From contig CM057462.1 of assembly GCA_030035585.1 (NCBI GenBank), positions 67,242,734 to 67,306,733 on the forward strand: 64,000 nt of DNA. Reading direction: 5' to 3'. Numbering within the stretch: the first letter of the stretch is position 1; every line of letters begins with the position of its first letter. Of the stretch, positions 55,491 through 64,000 are shown piece by piece. The stretch is from Dugong dugon (lineage: Eukaryota; Chordata; Mammalia; Sirenia; Dugongidae). Under the pieces are notes generated by a model. That model was given only the letters and a program-made list of their open reading frames with translations, did not search any database and was not told the DNA's origin. The position numbers and the translations under genes are program-made.

Positions 55491-56280
55491 CGCCTATGGT
55501 ACTAAAGGAGGAAATCCAAGCTGCACTGAAGGCATTGGTGAAAAACAAGGCTCCAGGAATTGATGGAATACCAATTGAGATGTTCCAACAAACAGATGCA
55601 ATGCTGGAAGTGCCCACACATCTACACCAAGAAATTTGGAAGACCGCTTCCTGGCCAACCAACTGGAAGATATCCGTATCTGTGCCCATTCCAAAGAAAG
55701 GTGATCCAACAGAATTCATAAATTATTGAACAATATCTTTAATATCACACACAAGTAAAATTTTGTTGATGATAATTCCAAAACACTTGTAACACTACAT
55801 CAACAGAGAACTGTCAGAAGTTCAAGCCAGATTCAGAAGAAGATGTGAAACAAGGGACATCATTGCTGATGTCAGATAGATCTTGGCTGAAAGCAGAGAA
55901 TACCAGAAAGATCCATTGACTATGCAAAGGCATTTGACTGTGTGGATCATAAGAAATTATGGATAACATTGCAAAGAATGGAAATTACAGAACACTTAAC
56001 TGTGCTCATGAGAAACCTCTACATAGACCAAGAGGCAGTTGTCTGAACAGAACAAGGGGATACTACACAGTTTAAAATCAGGAAAGGTATGTGTCAGGAC
56101 TGTATCCTTTCACCATACTTATTCAGTCTGTATGTTGAGCAAATAATACAAGAAGCTGGACTATATGAAGAACATGGCATCAGGATTGGAGGAAGACTCA
56201 TTAACAAGCTGAGATATGCAGATGACACAATCTTCCTTGATGAAAACGAAGAGGAATTGAAGCACTTAGTGATGAAGATC

Positions 56281-56295
56281 AAAGACTACAGCCTT
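56281..56295 (+). repeat. 5' target-site duplication of the L1 chimera
   Basis: 'aaagactacagcctt', identical to 61105-61119. Confidence 0.93.
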
Positions 56296-58022
56296 GACTT
56301 CTGGGCAACACGGTGCTATAGGCAGAAGCACCTTGCAGTCCCTCCACAGCAAATATCCAAAAAGCTAAGCCAAACAGAGAAAACAGCAATCCTGAAACCG
56401 TAAGCATCAAATGAAGAGATAAAGAACTCAGCCAAGCACCGAATGTAATAAGAAACTGACAGAGAACAGAGAGCAAGGAGAGATACATGCAGAGGTCTCC
56501 TATCAGCTAATGCAGCACAGATCTGCCATCTTGGGCTCTTATCACAGACCAGCGAACAGGGGGTATGAGAAAGTAGCTTCACAGAGCTTCCAGCAGGAGA
56601 CAGAACAACTGGTAACCGGTGATATACAGTTTCCCACCCCCTACCCTTCTTCACTCCCACTTGGCCTCCTCTACTTCCTGCGGCCACAGTCTCTTGGGCG
56701 GGAAGCATCGGCTTCACCCCAGTGTCACTTGGATTCCACCTGACCACACTGGCTGGCTCCCTAAGTGCCATTTGTTGGCTGCTGGTGTTGCTTTTTTCCA
56801 CTGTTTAGATTTCTTCCTTACCTCTCACCACCTCCCCCTCCTTTCTCTCAAATATCTGGCTCCGTACACCATCTTTGTTTCTTGCTGAAAGGCTGTGAAA
56901 CACCACTCGTATTCGAGACTGCTTCCCAGCCCATGCTGCCATGCTGGTGGGATCCTGGGGCTTTTTTGTTTGTTTGTTTAGAATTGTTTGTTTGTTTGTT
57001 TTCTCTGTCTTTTCTCGAATTGGGAGCCCGTTCTAGCCTGGCAGTACTGCACGGCTTGGGACCTATCCCCTCAGTTTGTGCAGATGCGCAGAGGGATCCC
57101 TGAAGGCATTTCTTTTTTCTTGTTTTTTGGGGATTTTTTTTCTGTTTGGGGGGAGACTTTTCTTGTTGTTTTTTAAATTTGTTTGCTTTCTTTTCTTTTC
57201 CCTCTTTTTCCCTTTTTGTCTTTCTTCATTACTCAGTTTCTTGTCTCTCTATACTTTCCTTCTCTTCTGTCCACTGAACACCTGGCGCTGAGTGACCCCT
57301 CTATGCCTTCTAGCCAGGCTATAATTCATGGCCTGGGAGCAACTTCCCCAGAACTTGTAGCCACACCAGTGGGATCCCTGGGAGATTTTCTTTTCTTTTT
57401 TCTTTCTAATTTTTATTTATTCATTTTTTTCCTTTCTTTTCTTTTCTTTTTCTTCTTCTCCTTTTTGTTTTTTCTCCATTTCATACTCTCTCATCTCTCC
57501 ATTCCAGTGGCAAGCTCCCCTAGCACTCTTTTTCGTTTGTTTGCATGCTTTAGCTCCTGTTCTTCTCTCCTCTCTCTCTTCTTTCCCATACTCATCTTAG
57601 CTCCACACTTCACAATCTCCCCCCTCCATCCTGCCTACCTGCTCCGTGTGCTGAACATCACACCACCAAGCATCACAGGTATGACCTACCGGAACCTGCC
57701 CTGCACTGATTACTGGCCTGCCCTGGTGACCCTAGTAAGTGCCACAAGCAACCCATCTCAGCAACTGCTCTTCAGCTAGACCTGCCCTGAAGTACAATAT
57801 CTGAGCAACTGACCCTGCCGATTGGAGAAGGAGGCGAAAAGTATCATGCCCACAGAGAAGCAGACAACAAAGAACACACAGCCCACCTGCTCAGACATAG
57901 CCAAATAAAACAAAAAAAAAAGGATGAAACAAACAAACCTACAATCAATAAATGAGAAAAATAACTACTGAATGCCTCGAAGACAACAGACAATATCAAA
58001 ACATTTACAAAAAGAGGACAGG

Positions 58023-59100
58023 ATGGTTCCAGTAGGTGTCCAAGATAAAACACCAGATGATTTCTGGTAGAAGAAAAGGCAGTAGAACTACCTGACAGGG
58101 AATTCAAATCTCTAATATTCAGAGCTATCCAAGAGTTAAAGCAAAAAGCAGACAAAAGTGAAGAAAAAATAGACAAATTCATGGAAAATACAGACCAAAA
58201 AAATGGAAGAATTCATGAAAATAATGCATGAACAAAATGCGAAAATAAATTCACAATTAGAAATCATACGAAAACAACAATTAGAAATCCAAAAGATAAA
58301 CAGCAAGATTTCAGAAATGGACAATGACATAGAAGGGCTGAGGAGCAGATTTAAAATGGTGAAGACAGGATCAGCAAAATTGAAGGCAAACACTTGGATA
58401 CAACTCTGTTTGATGAAAAATCAGAAAAAAGAATGAAGAAAAATGAAGAGACCCTGAGAATTACGTGGGATACAATCAAAAGCAAAAATTTTCGAGTGAT
58501 CTGAGTTCCAGAACAGGGGAAGAAAACAGAAAACACAGAGAAGATCATTGAAGAACTGCTGACAGAAAACTTCCCCAATATCATGAAAGATGAGAAGATG
58601 ACCTTCCAAGAAGCTTAATGAACCTCATATAGGATAGACACCAAAAGAAAATCACCAAGGCATATCACAATCACAGTCGCCAAAACCAAAGACAAAGAAT
58701 CCTGAGAGCAGCTCGAGAAAAACAAAAGTCACATACAGAGGAGAAACAATAAGACTAAGCTCAGATTATTTAGCGGAAACCATGCAGGCAAGAAGACAAT
58801 GGGATGACATATATAAAACCTTGAAAGAAATAATTGCCAGCCAAGAATAATATATACTGCAAAACTCTCATTCAAATATGATGGTGAAATTAGGACTCTT
58901 CCAGATAAACAGAATTTAAGGGAATATTTAAAAACCAAACCAAACTTATAAGAATTATTAAAGGGAGTCTTTCGATCTGAGAACGAACAACTTCAGCTCA
59001 CAGGCTGACTCTAGGACGCAAGATCGTACCAGCCAGATACCAATCTAGGAAATGAACTCTCAAGGACTATCCAAAACGAAAAGAATCACAACAGGGAACC
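58023..59100 (+). pseudogene. L1 ORF1 of the chimera, broken
   Basis: ATG at 58023 (MVPVGVQDKTPDD) meets a stop after 15 codons. The coiled-coil part QNAKINSQLEIIRKQQLEI (58230-58286) and the RRM-like and C-terminal blocks remain recognisable through several frame changes, e.g. 'gaaaccatgcaggcaagaag'. It is homologous to 33355-34459 and more decayed. Confidence 0.88.
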
Positions 59101-59456
59101 AGAGAGGTTAATCAGTAAATGACAACAACATGAGAACAACAAAAGAGGGAATAAACGGTGTAGGTATAGAACAGTGTAGGCATCTTCTAATGGAGAGGAA
59201 GGCAAGGCGATACCAAGTAATAATAGACTCCTTCAAACTTAGAAAGGTAAGGGTAAATTTCATGGTAAACACAAAGAAAGTTAACAAACCTACTCATAAA
59301 AATAAAGAGGAAAAACGTAAAGTCCCAGTAAAAACAAAACCTACACAAACAAAAGAAATGAAGAAAAAAATCCACAAACAAAAGGAATTTAGCACAGGAG
59401 AGTAAGAAAAACAAAGAAAACTCCAGCAACAGAAGAAAAAAAAAAAGCACTACAAA

Positions 59457-60165
59457 ATGACAGCAATAAACTCACATCTATCAATAATTACATTGAATGT
59501 AAATGGCCTAAATGAACCCATAAGGAGACTGAGAGTGACGGAATGGAGTAAAAAAAAACAGGATCCGTCAATATGCTGTCTACAAGAGACACACCTTAGA
59601 AACAAAGACATAAATTTATTAAAAATCAAAGGCTGGAAAAAAATGTATCAGATAAAATAGACTTTAAAACAAAATCCACCATAAAAGACAAAGAAGGACA
59701 CTATATAATGATTAAGGGGACAATCCATCATGAAGACATAACCATAATAAACATCTATGCACCCAATGATAGGGCCCCAAAATACATCAAACAAACTAAC
59801 AGCACTGAAAAGAGAAATTGACAATAACAGTAGAAGACTTCAACACACCACTCTCGGTAAAGGACGAACATCTAAAAAGAAACTCAGCAAAGATACAGAA
59901 GACCTAAAGAGTACAATCAGTCAACTTGACCTCATAGACATGTATAGAACACTCCACCCTACAGCTGCAAAGTACACATTCTTTTCCAATGCACATGGAA
60001 CGTTCTCCAGAATAGACCACATCTTAGGCCACAGAGCAACTTTCAACAAGATCCAAAAGGTTGAGATAATACAAAGTATCTTCTCTGACCACGAAGCCAT
60101 CAAGGTAGAAAGAGCAAGGGGAAAAAAAATCAATTACATGGAAACTGAATAACACCCTGCTTATA
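59457..60165 (+). pseudogene. L1 ORF2 of the chimera, 5' endonuclease part only
   Basis: ATG at 59457 with ITLNVNGLNEPIRRLRV and CLQETHLRNKD. A deletion of about 48 bp between short 'tca' repeats near 59650 removes part of the endonuclease. Then SNAHGTFSRIDHILGHRA (59986-60039) and FSDHEAIKV follow in other frames. It ends at the junction at about 60165, so RT and C-terminus are absent. Confidence 0.88.
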
Positions 60166-61104
60166 GAATCACACACAACAGAGGAAGGGAAGCTTCCAAA
60201 GGAACGGAAGCTAGGCTGGGCGAAAATGCCCACTACAAGCAGTGCTGCAGTTCTGTGTCTACATTTTCACATTACTGCCTTTTCCCTCAACGTGGTTTAG
60301 AGGCCAGCACATCTCCTGTGGCCAGGTTGCTCGTCCCTCTGATGTTTGCTGCCTCGAATATCTATGGGTCAAGAAACCAAAAAACAAATCTGTTGCCATC
60401 AAATTGATTCATACTCACGGTGACCCTATGTGTTACAGAGTAGAACTGCTCCATAGGGTTCTTTTTTTTTTTTTTTTTTTTTTTTGCTGTAATCTTTACA
60501 GAAGCTGATCATCAAGCCTTTCTTCCATGGCACTGCTGGGTGGGTTTAAACAGTGCCAACATTTAGGTTAGTAGTTGAGTGCAAACCATTTGCACCACCC
60601 GGGGACCTAAAGAAACCAAACAGGTAGACCTTTAAAAAATACATGGCTATAATATAAAAATGAATATGGCTTTGAATGAGAACTTAAGGAGGGCAGTTCA
60701 TACCTTGAGCTATTTGGGGTACTCAGAGCCTTTTCTCAGAATTGTGGCTATAGTTCTGTGGATTGAATTGGCTGAAATTTTGATGGGTACAACAGAATAT
60801 CCTCTACCAAGTAAATAGGATTCTTTCATGTAAAATCAAAAAGCTGGGCATCATGGGATTTCTGCCTGGCTTGAGAACTCATAGGAGACAGTCCAAACCA
60901 AACTATATACAAGATTGGTTTTTCCCTGTTTTTTGTTTTGTTCTGTTTTTGTTGTTTGTTTTAAATCAGGTCATAGTAGGTGTTAGTATCTCTGACACAC
61001 AGATTCTGTATGAGCAGATCCCTTGGAAGTCCACAGCTTTGTCCTACTGAACTATTGCACTTCAATAAACAACATTCTATGTCCCATTGATATTAAAAAA
61101 AAAA
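60166..61104 (+). other. Non-L1 3' segment of the chimera (transcript-like) with poly-A
   Basis: Unique sequence (60166-60370, resumed 60610-61094) ending 'gcacttcaataaacaacatt...attgatatt' and then an A run of about 12 (61095-61107) before the target duplication. AATAAA at about 61063-61068 lies some 26-30 nt before the A run, the normal spacing for a cleaved polyadenylated mRNA. An inverted AfroSINE lies inside. I do not recognise the source gene. It looks like the 3' end of a cellular or other RNA joined to L1 RNA during reverse transcription or by splicing. Confidence 0.6.
60382..60609 (-). mobile_element. AfroSINE, long subtype, antisense, with 11-bp TSD
   Basis: 'atctgttgccatcaaattga', a T tract (60463-60485), 'acagaagctgatcatcaagc' and inverted head 'tttgcaccacccggggacct'. 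'aagaaaccaaa' occurs at 60371-60381 and 60610-60620. Confidence 0.95.
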
Positions 61105-61119
61105 AAAGACTACAGCCTT
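61105..61119 (+). repeat. 3' target-site duplication of the L1 chimera
   Basis: 'aaagactacagcctt', identical to 56281-56295. The host RTE reads on from here. Confidence 0.93.
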
Positions 61120-61256
61120 CAGTATGGATTACACTTCAAAATAAAGAAAACAAAAATCCTCAAAACTGGACCAATGAAAATATTGAGTGATCAACTATTT
61201 CATTTTACTTGGATCCATAATCAACACCCTTGGAAGCAGCAGTCAAGAAATCAAAC

Positions 61257-61471
61257 ACCAGAGAAACTAGTATACTGGAAACAGAACAAACAGAATGGAA
61301 ATAATGAGAAAGTTGGCACATTGTGAAAAATGTAACCCAAGTCACTGAACTCATTGTGACAGAAATTGTTAAATGGGAACCTAATTTGCTGTGTAAACTG
61401 TCACTGAAAACAAAACAAAATATTTTAATAAAAAAAAAGACATACATGGATAGACCAAAAAAAAAAAAAAA
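61257..61471 (+). mobile_element. L1 3' end inserted in the RTE
   Basis: 'gttaaatgggaacctaattt', 'gctgtgtaaactgtcactga' and 'caaaatattttaat' followed by A runs match the L1 3'-end module. 'aaatcaaac' flanks it at 61248-61256 and 61472-61480. It is 5'-truncated to about 200 bp. Confidence 0.88.
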
Positions 61472-62008
61472 AAATCAAACGACATAGTTAATTGGGCAAG
61501 TCTTCAGCAAGAGACTTCTTTAAAGTGTTGAAAAGCAAGGATGTCACTTTGAAGACTGAGGTGCGCTTGACCCAAGCCATGGTATTTTCGATCATCTCAT
61601 ATGCATGTGAAAGCTGGACAATGAATAAGGAAGACCAAAGAAGAATTGATGCCTTTGAATTATGGCGTTGGTGAAGAATATTGAATATACCACAGACTTC
61701 AAGAAGAACAAACAAATTTGTCTTGGAAGAAACCCAGTCAGAATGCTCCTTAGAAGCAAGGATGGCAAGACTTCATCTCACATACTTTGGACATGTTATC
61801 AGGAGGGATCAGTCCCTGGAGAAGGACACCATGCTTGGTAAAGTAGAGGGTCAGTGAAAAAGGAAAATCCAACACAGTGGCTGCAACAATGGGCTCAAAC
61901 GTAGCAATGATTGTGAGGATGGCACAGGACCGGGCAGTGTTTTGTTCTGTTGTACATAGGGTTGCTATGCGTTGATACTGACTCAATGGCACCTAACAAC
62001 AACAACAG
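61472..62008 (+). pseudogene. RTE post-RT coding region, broken
   Basis: It continues the RTE protein: GKSSARDFFKVLKSKDVTLK (61492-61551) and SYACESWTMNKEDQRRIDAFELW (61600-61668) are homologous to 29879-30265. Stops and a missing '...GQRKRGRPS' segment follow. The tail ends at 62008. Confidence 0.88.
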
Positions 62009-62416
62009 AAAACTTCTGAAGATGTAGAATCTTAACTTAAAAGAACTAATTTTCATTAAATTAAAGGGGAAAAACTTTTACTGTTTATTTTATATTACAA
62101 GTGACATATTTAATTGAGAAATTTTAGAAAATACAGAAACTCTAAAAAAAACTATAAAAATCACCCTGCAAAAAAAAAAAAAATCTAAAACAGTAATCTC
62201 ATCACTCCTTCCTAATCCCCATTAATATGTTGTGTGGCCTTCTGGACTGTTTTTTCTAAGCATTAATAGATATATAAGTTATGATTTCTACCAAAATTGT
62301 ATCAGAATTCAATAATAATTCAAAGCCTAACTTTTTTATTTTTATTAACATTTTTCCCTGTCATTAAATACTTGTTTAAAGGATCATTTTAAATGGTTTC
62401 ATAACATTCCATTACA

Positions 62417-62987
62417 GCATCAAGAGTTGGAAAGTTTTTCTGTAAAGGGCCAGGTAGTAAATACGCTCAGCTATGTGGATCATACAGTCTATGTCACAAT
62501 TACTCAGCTCTGCCATTAGGTATAGCGTGAAAGCAGAATACCACACAATACCAGCTGCTGCCAAGTCAATTCTGACTTATGGTGACTCCGTGTGTGTCAC
62601 TAGAACTGTACTCCATAGGGTTTTCAATGGCTGATTTTTCAGAAATAGATCACCCAGCTTTTCTTCTAAGGCACTTCTTGGTGGACTCAAACTGCTAACT
62701 TTTTGGTTAGCAGCCAAGCACTTAACTGTTCGCATCACCCAGGTGCTCTGAAAGCAGCGTAGATGACATATAAATGAATAAATGTGGCAGTGCTCCAATA
62801 AAGCTTTCTTCAGGGACACTGAAGTTTGAATTTCATATAATTTCCATATGTCATGAACTATTATTCTCTTTTGTTTTTTTTTTCAACTATTATAAAATGT
62901 AAATACCATTATTAATGCATGAGTGGTACAGGAACAGGCTGCAGGCCAGATTTGGCCTGTGGGTCATAGTTTGCCCTCATTACTCCT
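62417..62987 (+). mobile_element. MER58-like hAT-Charlie DNA transposon, with AfroSINE inside
   Basis: 'tctgtaaagggccaggtagt', 'tcagctctgccattaggtat' and 'ggccagatttggcctgtggg' followed by 'catagtttgccc' follow the MER58 order. The flanks 'ccattaca' (62409-62416) and 'gcattaca' (62988-62995) match at seven of eight positions, as expected for the 8-bp hAT target duplication. No transposase is present. Confidence 0.78.
62537..62748 (-). mobile_element. AfroSINE, long subtype, antisense, with 9-bp TSD
   Basis: 'gctgctgccaagtcaattct', 'cagaaatagatcacccagct' and 'cgcatcacccaggtgctc'. 'tgaaagcag' occurs at 62528-62536 and 62749-62757. It splits the MER58-like element. Confidence 0.95.
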
Positions 62988-63170
62988 GCATTACATGGAA
63001 ATACTATAATTTATTTACCAACCCCCTATTGTGGTAATTTTAAATTGTTTCTATTTTTTTACATTATACTTAATACAGTGATGAACAACTTTGTAGCAAA
63101 ATATTTGTCCAATCAGGGATTATTAAAAGTTGAATCTTACTGATGGATTTTCATATGAATTTTTTTTAAC

Positions 63171-64000
63171 ATACATTGTTATGAGACCCCAACCGCTCAC
63201 CCCATTCATATGAATATTTAATACATTTTTAGCTCAGAGAGTTTTTTGGTGTCCCTTGGATTACTCCATGTTGGAAACTAATTACCATCTTTATTCTGGC
63301 ATATAAGTGACTGTAGTGTTTACCAATACTGAACCTTATTTTTCCCTTTTTAAGAAAAATATACATAGTGACAATGACATGAATCACAAATATACTGACT
63401 TAATTCCTTCTGTCCACTCAACATTTCCCAAACACATAACTGTAGGTATGGGAGAACCCAGGGTATGTAGCCCGAGTCTAGTATGAGCTCAGAAATGTCT
63501 TAGCCTTTTTTCATGATTCAAGACCTAGGCCATCAGTATAAAACAGCTACACATGCCCACTATTAGCAGAACATTGCCAGCAGTGTCCACACTAAAGGAA
63601 ATACTAAAGGTATTTCTTCAGGTAGAAAACAAATGATACAAGATGGAGGCATAAAATGAAGAGTAAAAGGGTTAAATCTAATGAATATTGACTGTTTAAA
63701 ATGCAATAATAATATTTTATGGAGTATAAAATATGAATAGAATTCAAATGCATGGCAATAATTACATAAAAGGCAGGAGGACAATAAGTACAGTTAAAGT
63801 GTTCTAAAGTCTTGCGATGATCAGAATGTGGCAAAATGTTAATTTCTATTACACTCTAATAAGTCAAAGGGCTTGTAATCTCTCAGTTAACCTATAAAAT
63901 AACAGTAAAATAATGTATAATAAACAAGTTAATGGGGTATACTGGAAAATGGAATAATAATAAATACTTGATTAATCCAAAAGAAAGACAAAAAGAAGAG
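63171..64000. other. No recognised gene or repeat
   Basis: AT-rich DNA to the window edge. Minus frames at 63563-63834 have no family signature. Confidence 0.5.

Larger units (their letters stand above)
54380..56295 (+). pseudogene. RTE endonuclease/reverse transcriptase (5' and RT part), broken
   Basis: Endonuclease remnants lie at 54380-54980 ('gaatatggaatgtacgaagt', then a 'tgattggaatgtgaaagttg' block equivalent to GDWN), with many stops. RT landmarks: KALVKNKAPGIDGIPIEM (55526-55579), PIPKKGDPTEF, a frame-shifted AKAFDCVDH (55925-55951), CILSPYLFSLY (56099-56131) and YADD at 56215-56226. The coding then stops at the L1 insertion (56295) and the post-RT part resumes at 61105. No frame of useful length joins these parts. 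Confidence 0.88.
56296..60165 (+). mobile_element. L1 5' half (5' UTR, ORF1, start of ORF2), 3' part replaced
   Basis: It starts 'gacttctgggcaacacggtg', the same start as the full-length L1 with substitutions. The 5' UTR has one module near 56756 instead of four. ORF1 remnants lie at 58023-59100 and ORF2 begins at 59457. The L1 sequence stops abruptly near 60165 ('ctgcttata'), in the ORF2 region matching 35545 of the other L1. What follows is not L1. The 5' end and TSD show that reverse transcription reached the 5' terminus. Confidence 0.9.
53985..62008 (+). mobile_element. BovB/RTE-type LINE split by three later insertions
   Basis: RTE sequence occupies 53985-55148, 55491-56295, 61105-61256 and 61472-62008. 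The 5' end ('gtggtggcttctatgttgct') and 3' tail ('tggcacctaacaacaac') are both present. The interruptions are an antisense RTE fragment (55149-55490), an L1/non-L1 chimera (56296-61104) and a small L1 3' end (61257-61471). A segment between the endonuclease and RT domains is missing at the 55148 junction, relative to full-length family members. It is the most complete RTE copy here. Confidence 0.92.
62090..63170 (-). mobile_element. Old L1M-type 3' region, antisense, holding a MER58-like element
   Basis: 'agaaaatacagaaactctaa' and 'cctgtcattaaatacttg' before 62416, and 'accaaccccctattgtggta' and 'atacagtgatgaacaac' after 62995, read as one inverted old L1 end. The hAT remnant lies between them. 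Confidence 0.5.

Noticed and set aside
57183-57779. 198-codon plus frame
   Set aside because: Phe/Leu/Ser-rich translation of the pyrimidine-rich L1 5' UTR in the chimera; non-coding.

Overview
Mammalian nuclear DNA from an afrotherian. About 25 copies or pieces of the afrotherian tRNA-derived SINE (AfroSINE; head 'gccctggtggcacagtggtt', core 'gctgctaaccaaaagg', tail 'gagtcagaatcgactc') occur on both strands, together with several BovB/RTE-type LINE copies. That pairing, plus an L1 family with a long 3' UTR, fits an elephant-like paenungulate best; the species cannot be fixed from sequence alone. Mammal-wide fossils (MIR, L2, MER20, a MER58-like element, old L1M pieces) fill much of the rest. 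I find no intact host protein-coding gene, rRNA, functional tRNA, CRISPR array or operon.

Layout. 1-3.96 kb: 3' end of an RTE copy, then antisense L1 fragments pierced by AfroSINEs. 4-9.6 kb: L2, MIR and a stack of AfroSINEs that entered one target repeatedly. 9.8-12.9 kb: two ERVL/MaLR-type solo LTRs flanking an antisense RTE fragment and a MER20. 13-16.6 kb: mostly unique. 16.6-17.5 kb: the only strong host-gene signal, a CpG island whose minus strand carries a CCAAT box, GC boxes, a (CCG)n tract, a five-codon uORF and a consensus splice donor (exon end at 17020). I read it as promoter plus 5'-UTR exon 1 of an unidentified gene running leftward, so 1-17,018 would be its first intron. 17.9-31.3 kb: old L1, MIR, an antisense L1, a tRNA-Gly-headed SINE/RTE chimera and a 2.5-kb RTE copy fused to a SINE head. 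31.3-40.65 kb: a 9.3-kb full-length but dead L1 with 16-bp target-site duplications, tandem 5'-UTR monomers, decayed ORF1 and ORF2 and a multiplied 3'-end module. 41-54 kb: decayed L1, MIR and AfroSINEs. 54-62 kb: an RTE copy split by an antisense RTE fragment, a 4.8-kb L1/non-L1 chimera and a small L1 3' end. 62-64 kb: an old repeat holding a MER58-like hAT remnant that holds an AfroSINE.

How the parts relate. L1 endonuclease and reverse transcriptase would have mobilised the L1 copies. The RTE element is the likely partner of the AfroSINEs, because they share its 3' tail and, in the long subtype, a stretch of its 5' region. Every LINE ORF visible here is broken, so nothing in the window looks autonomously mobile. 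The most unusual items are the L1 with four 5'-UTR monomers and five 3'-end modules, the L1/non-L1 chimeric insertion, and three places where SINEs entered the same target twice or more. I see no new biochemical system.
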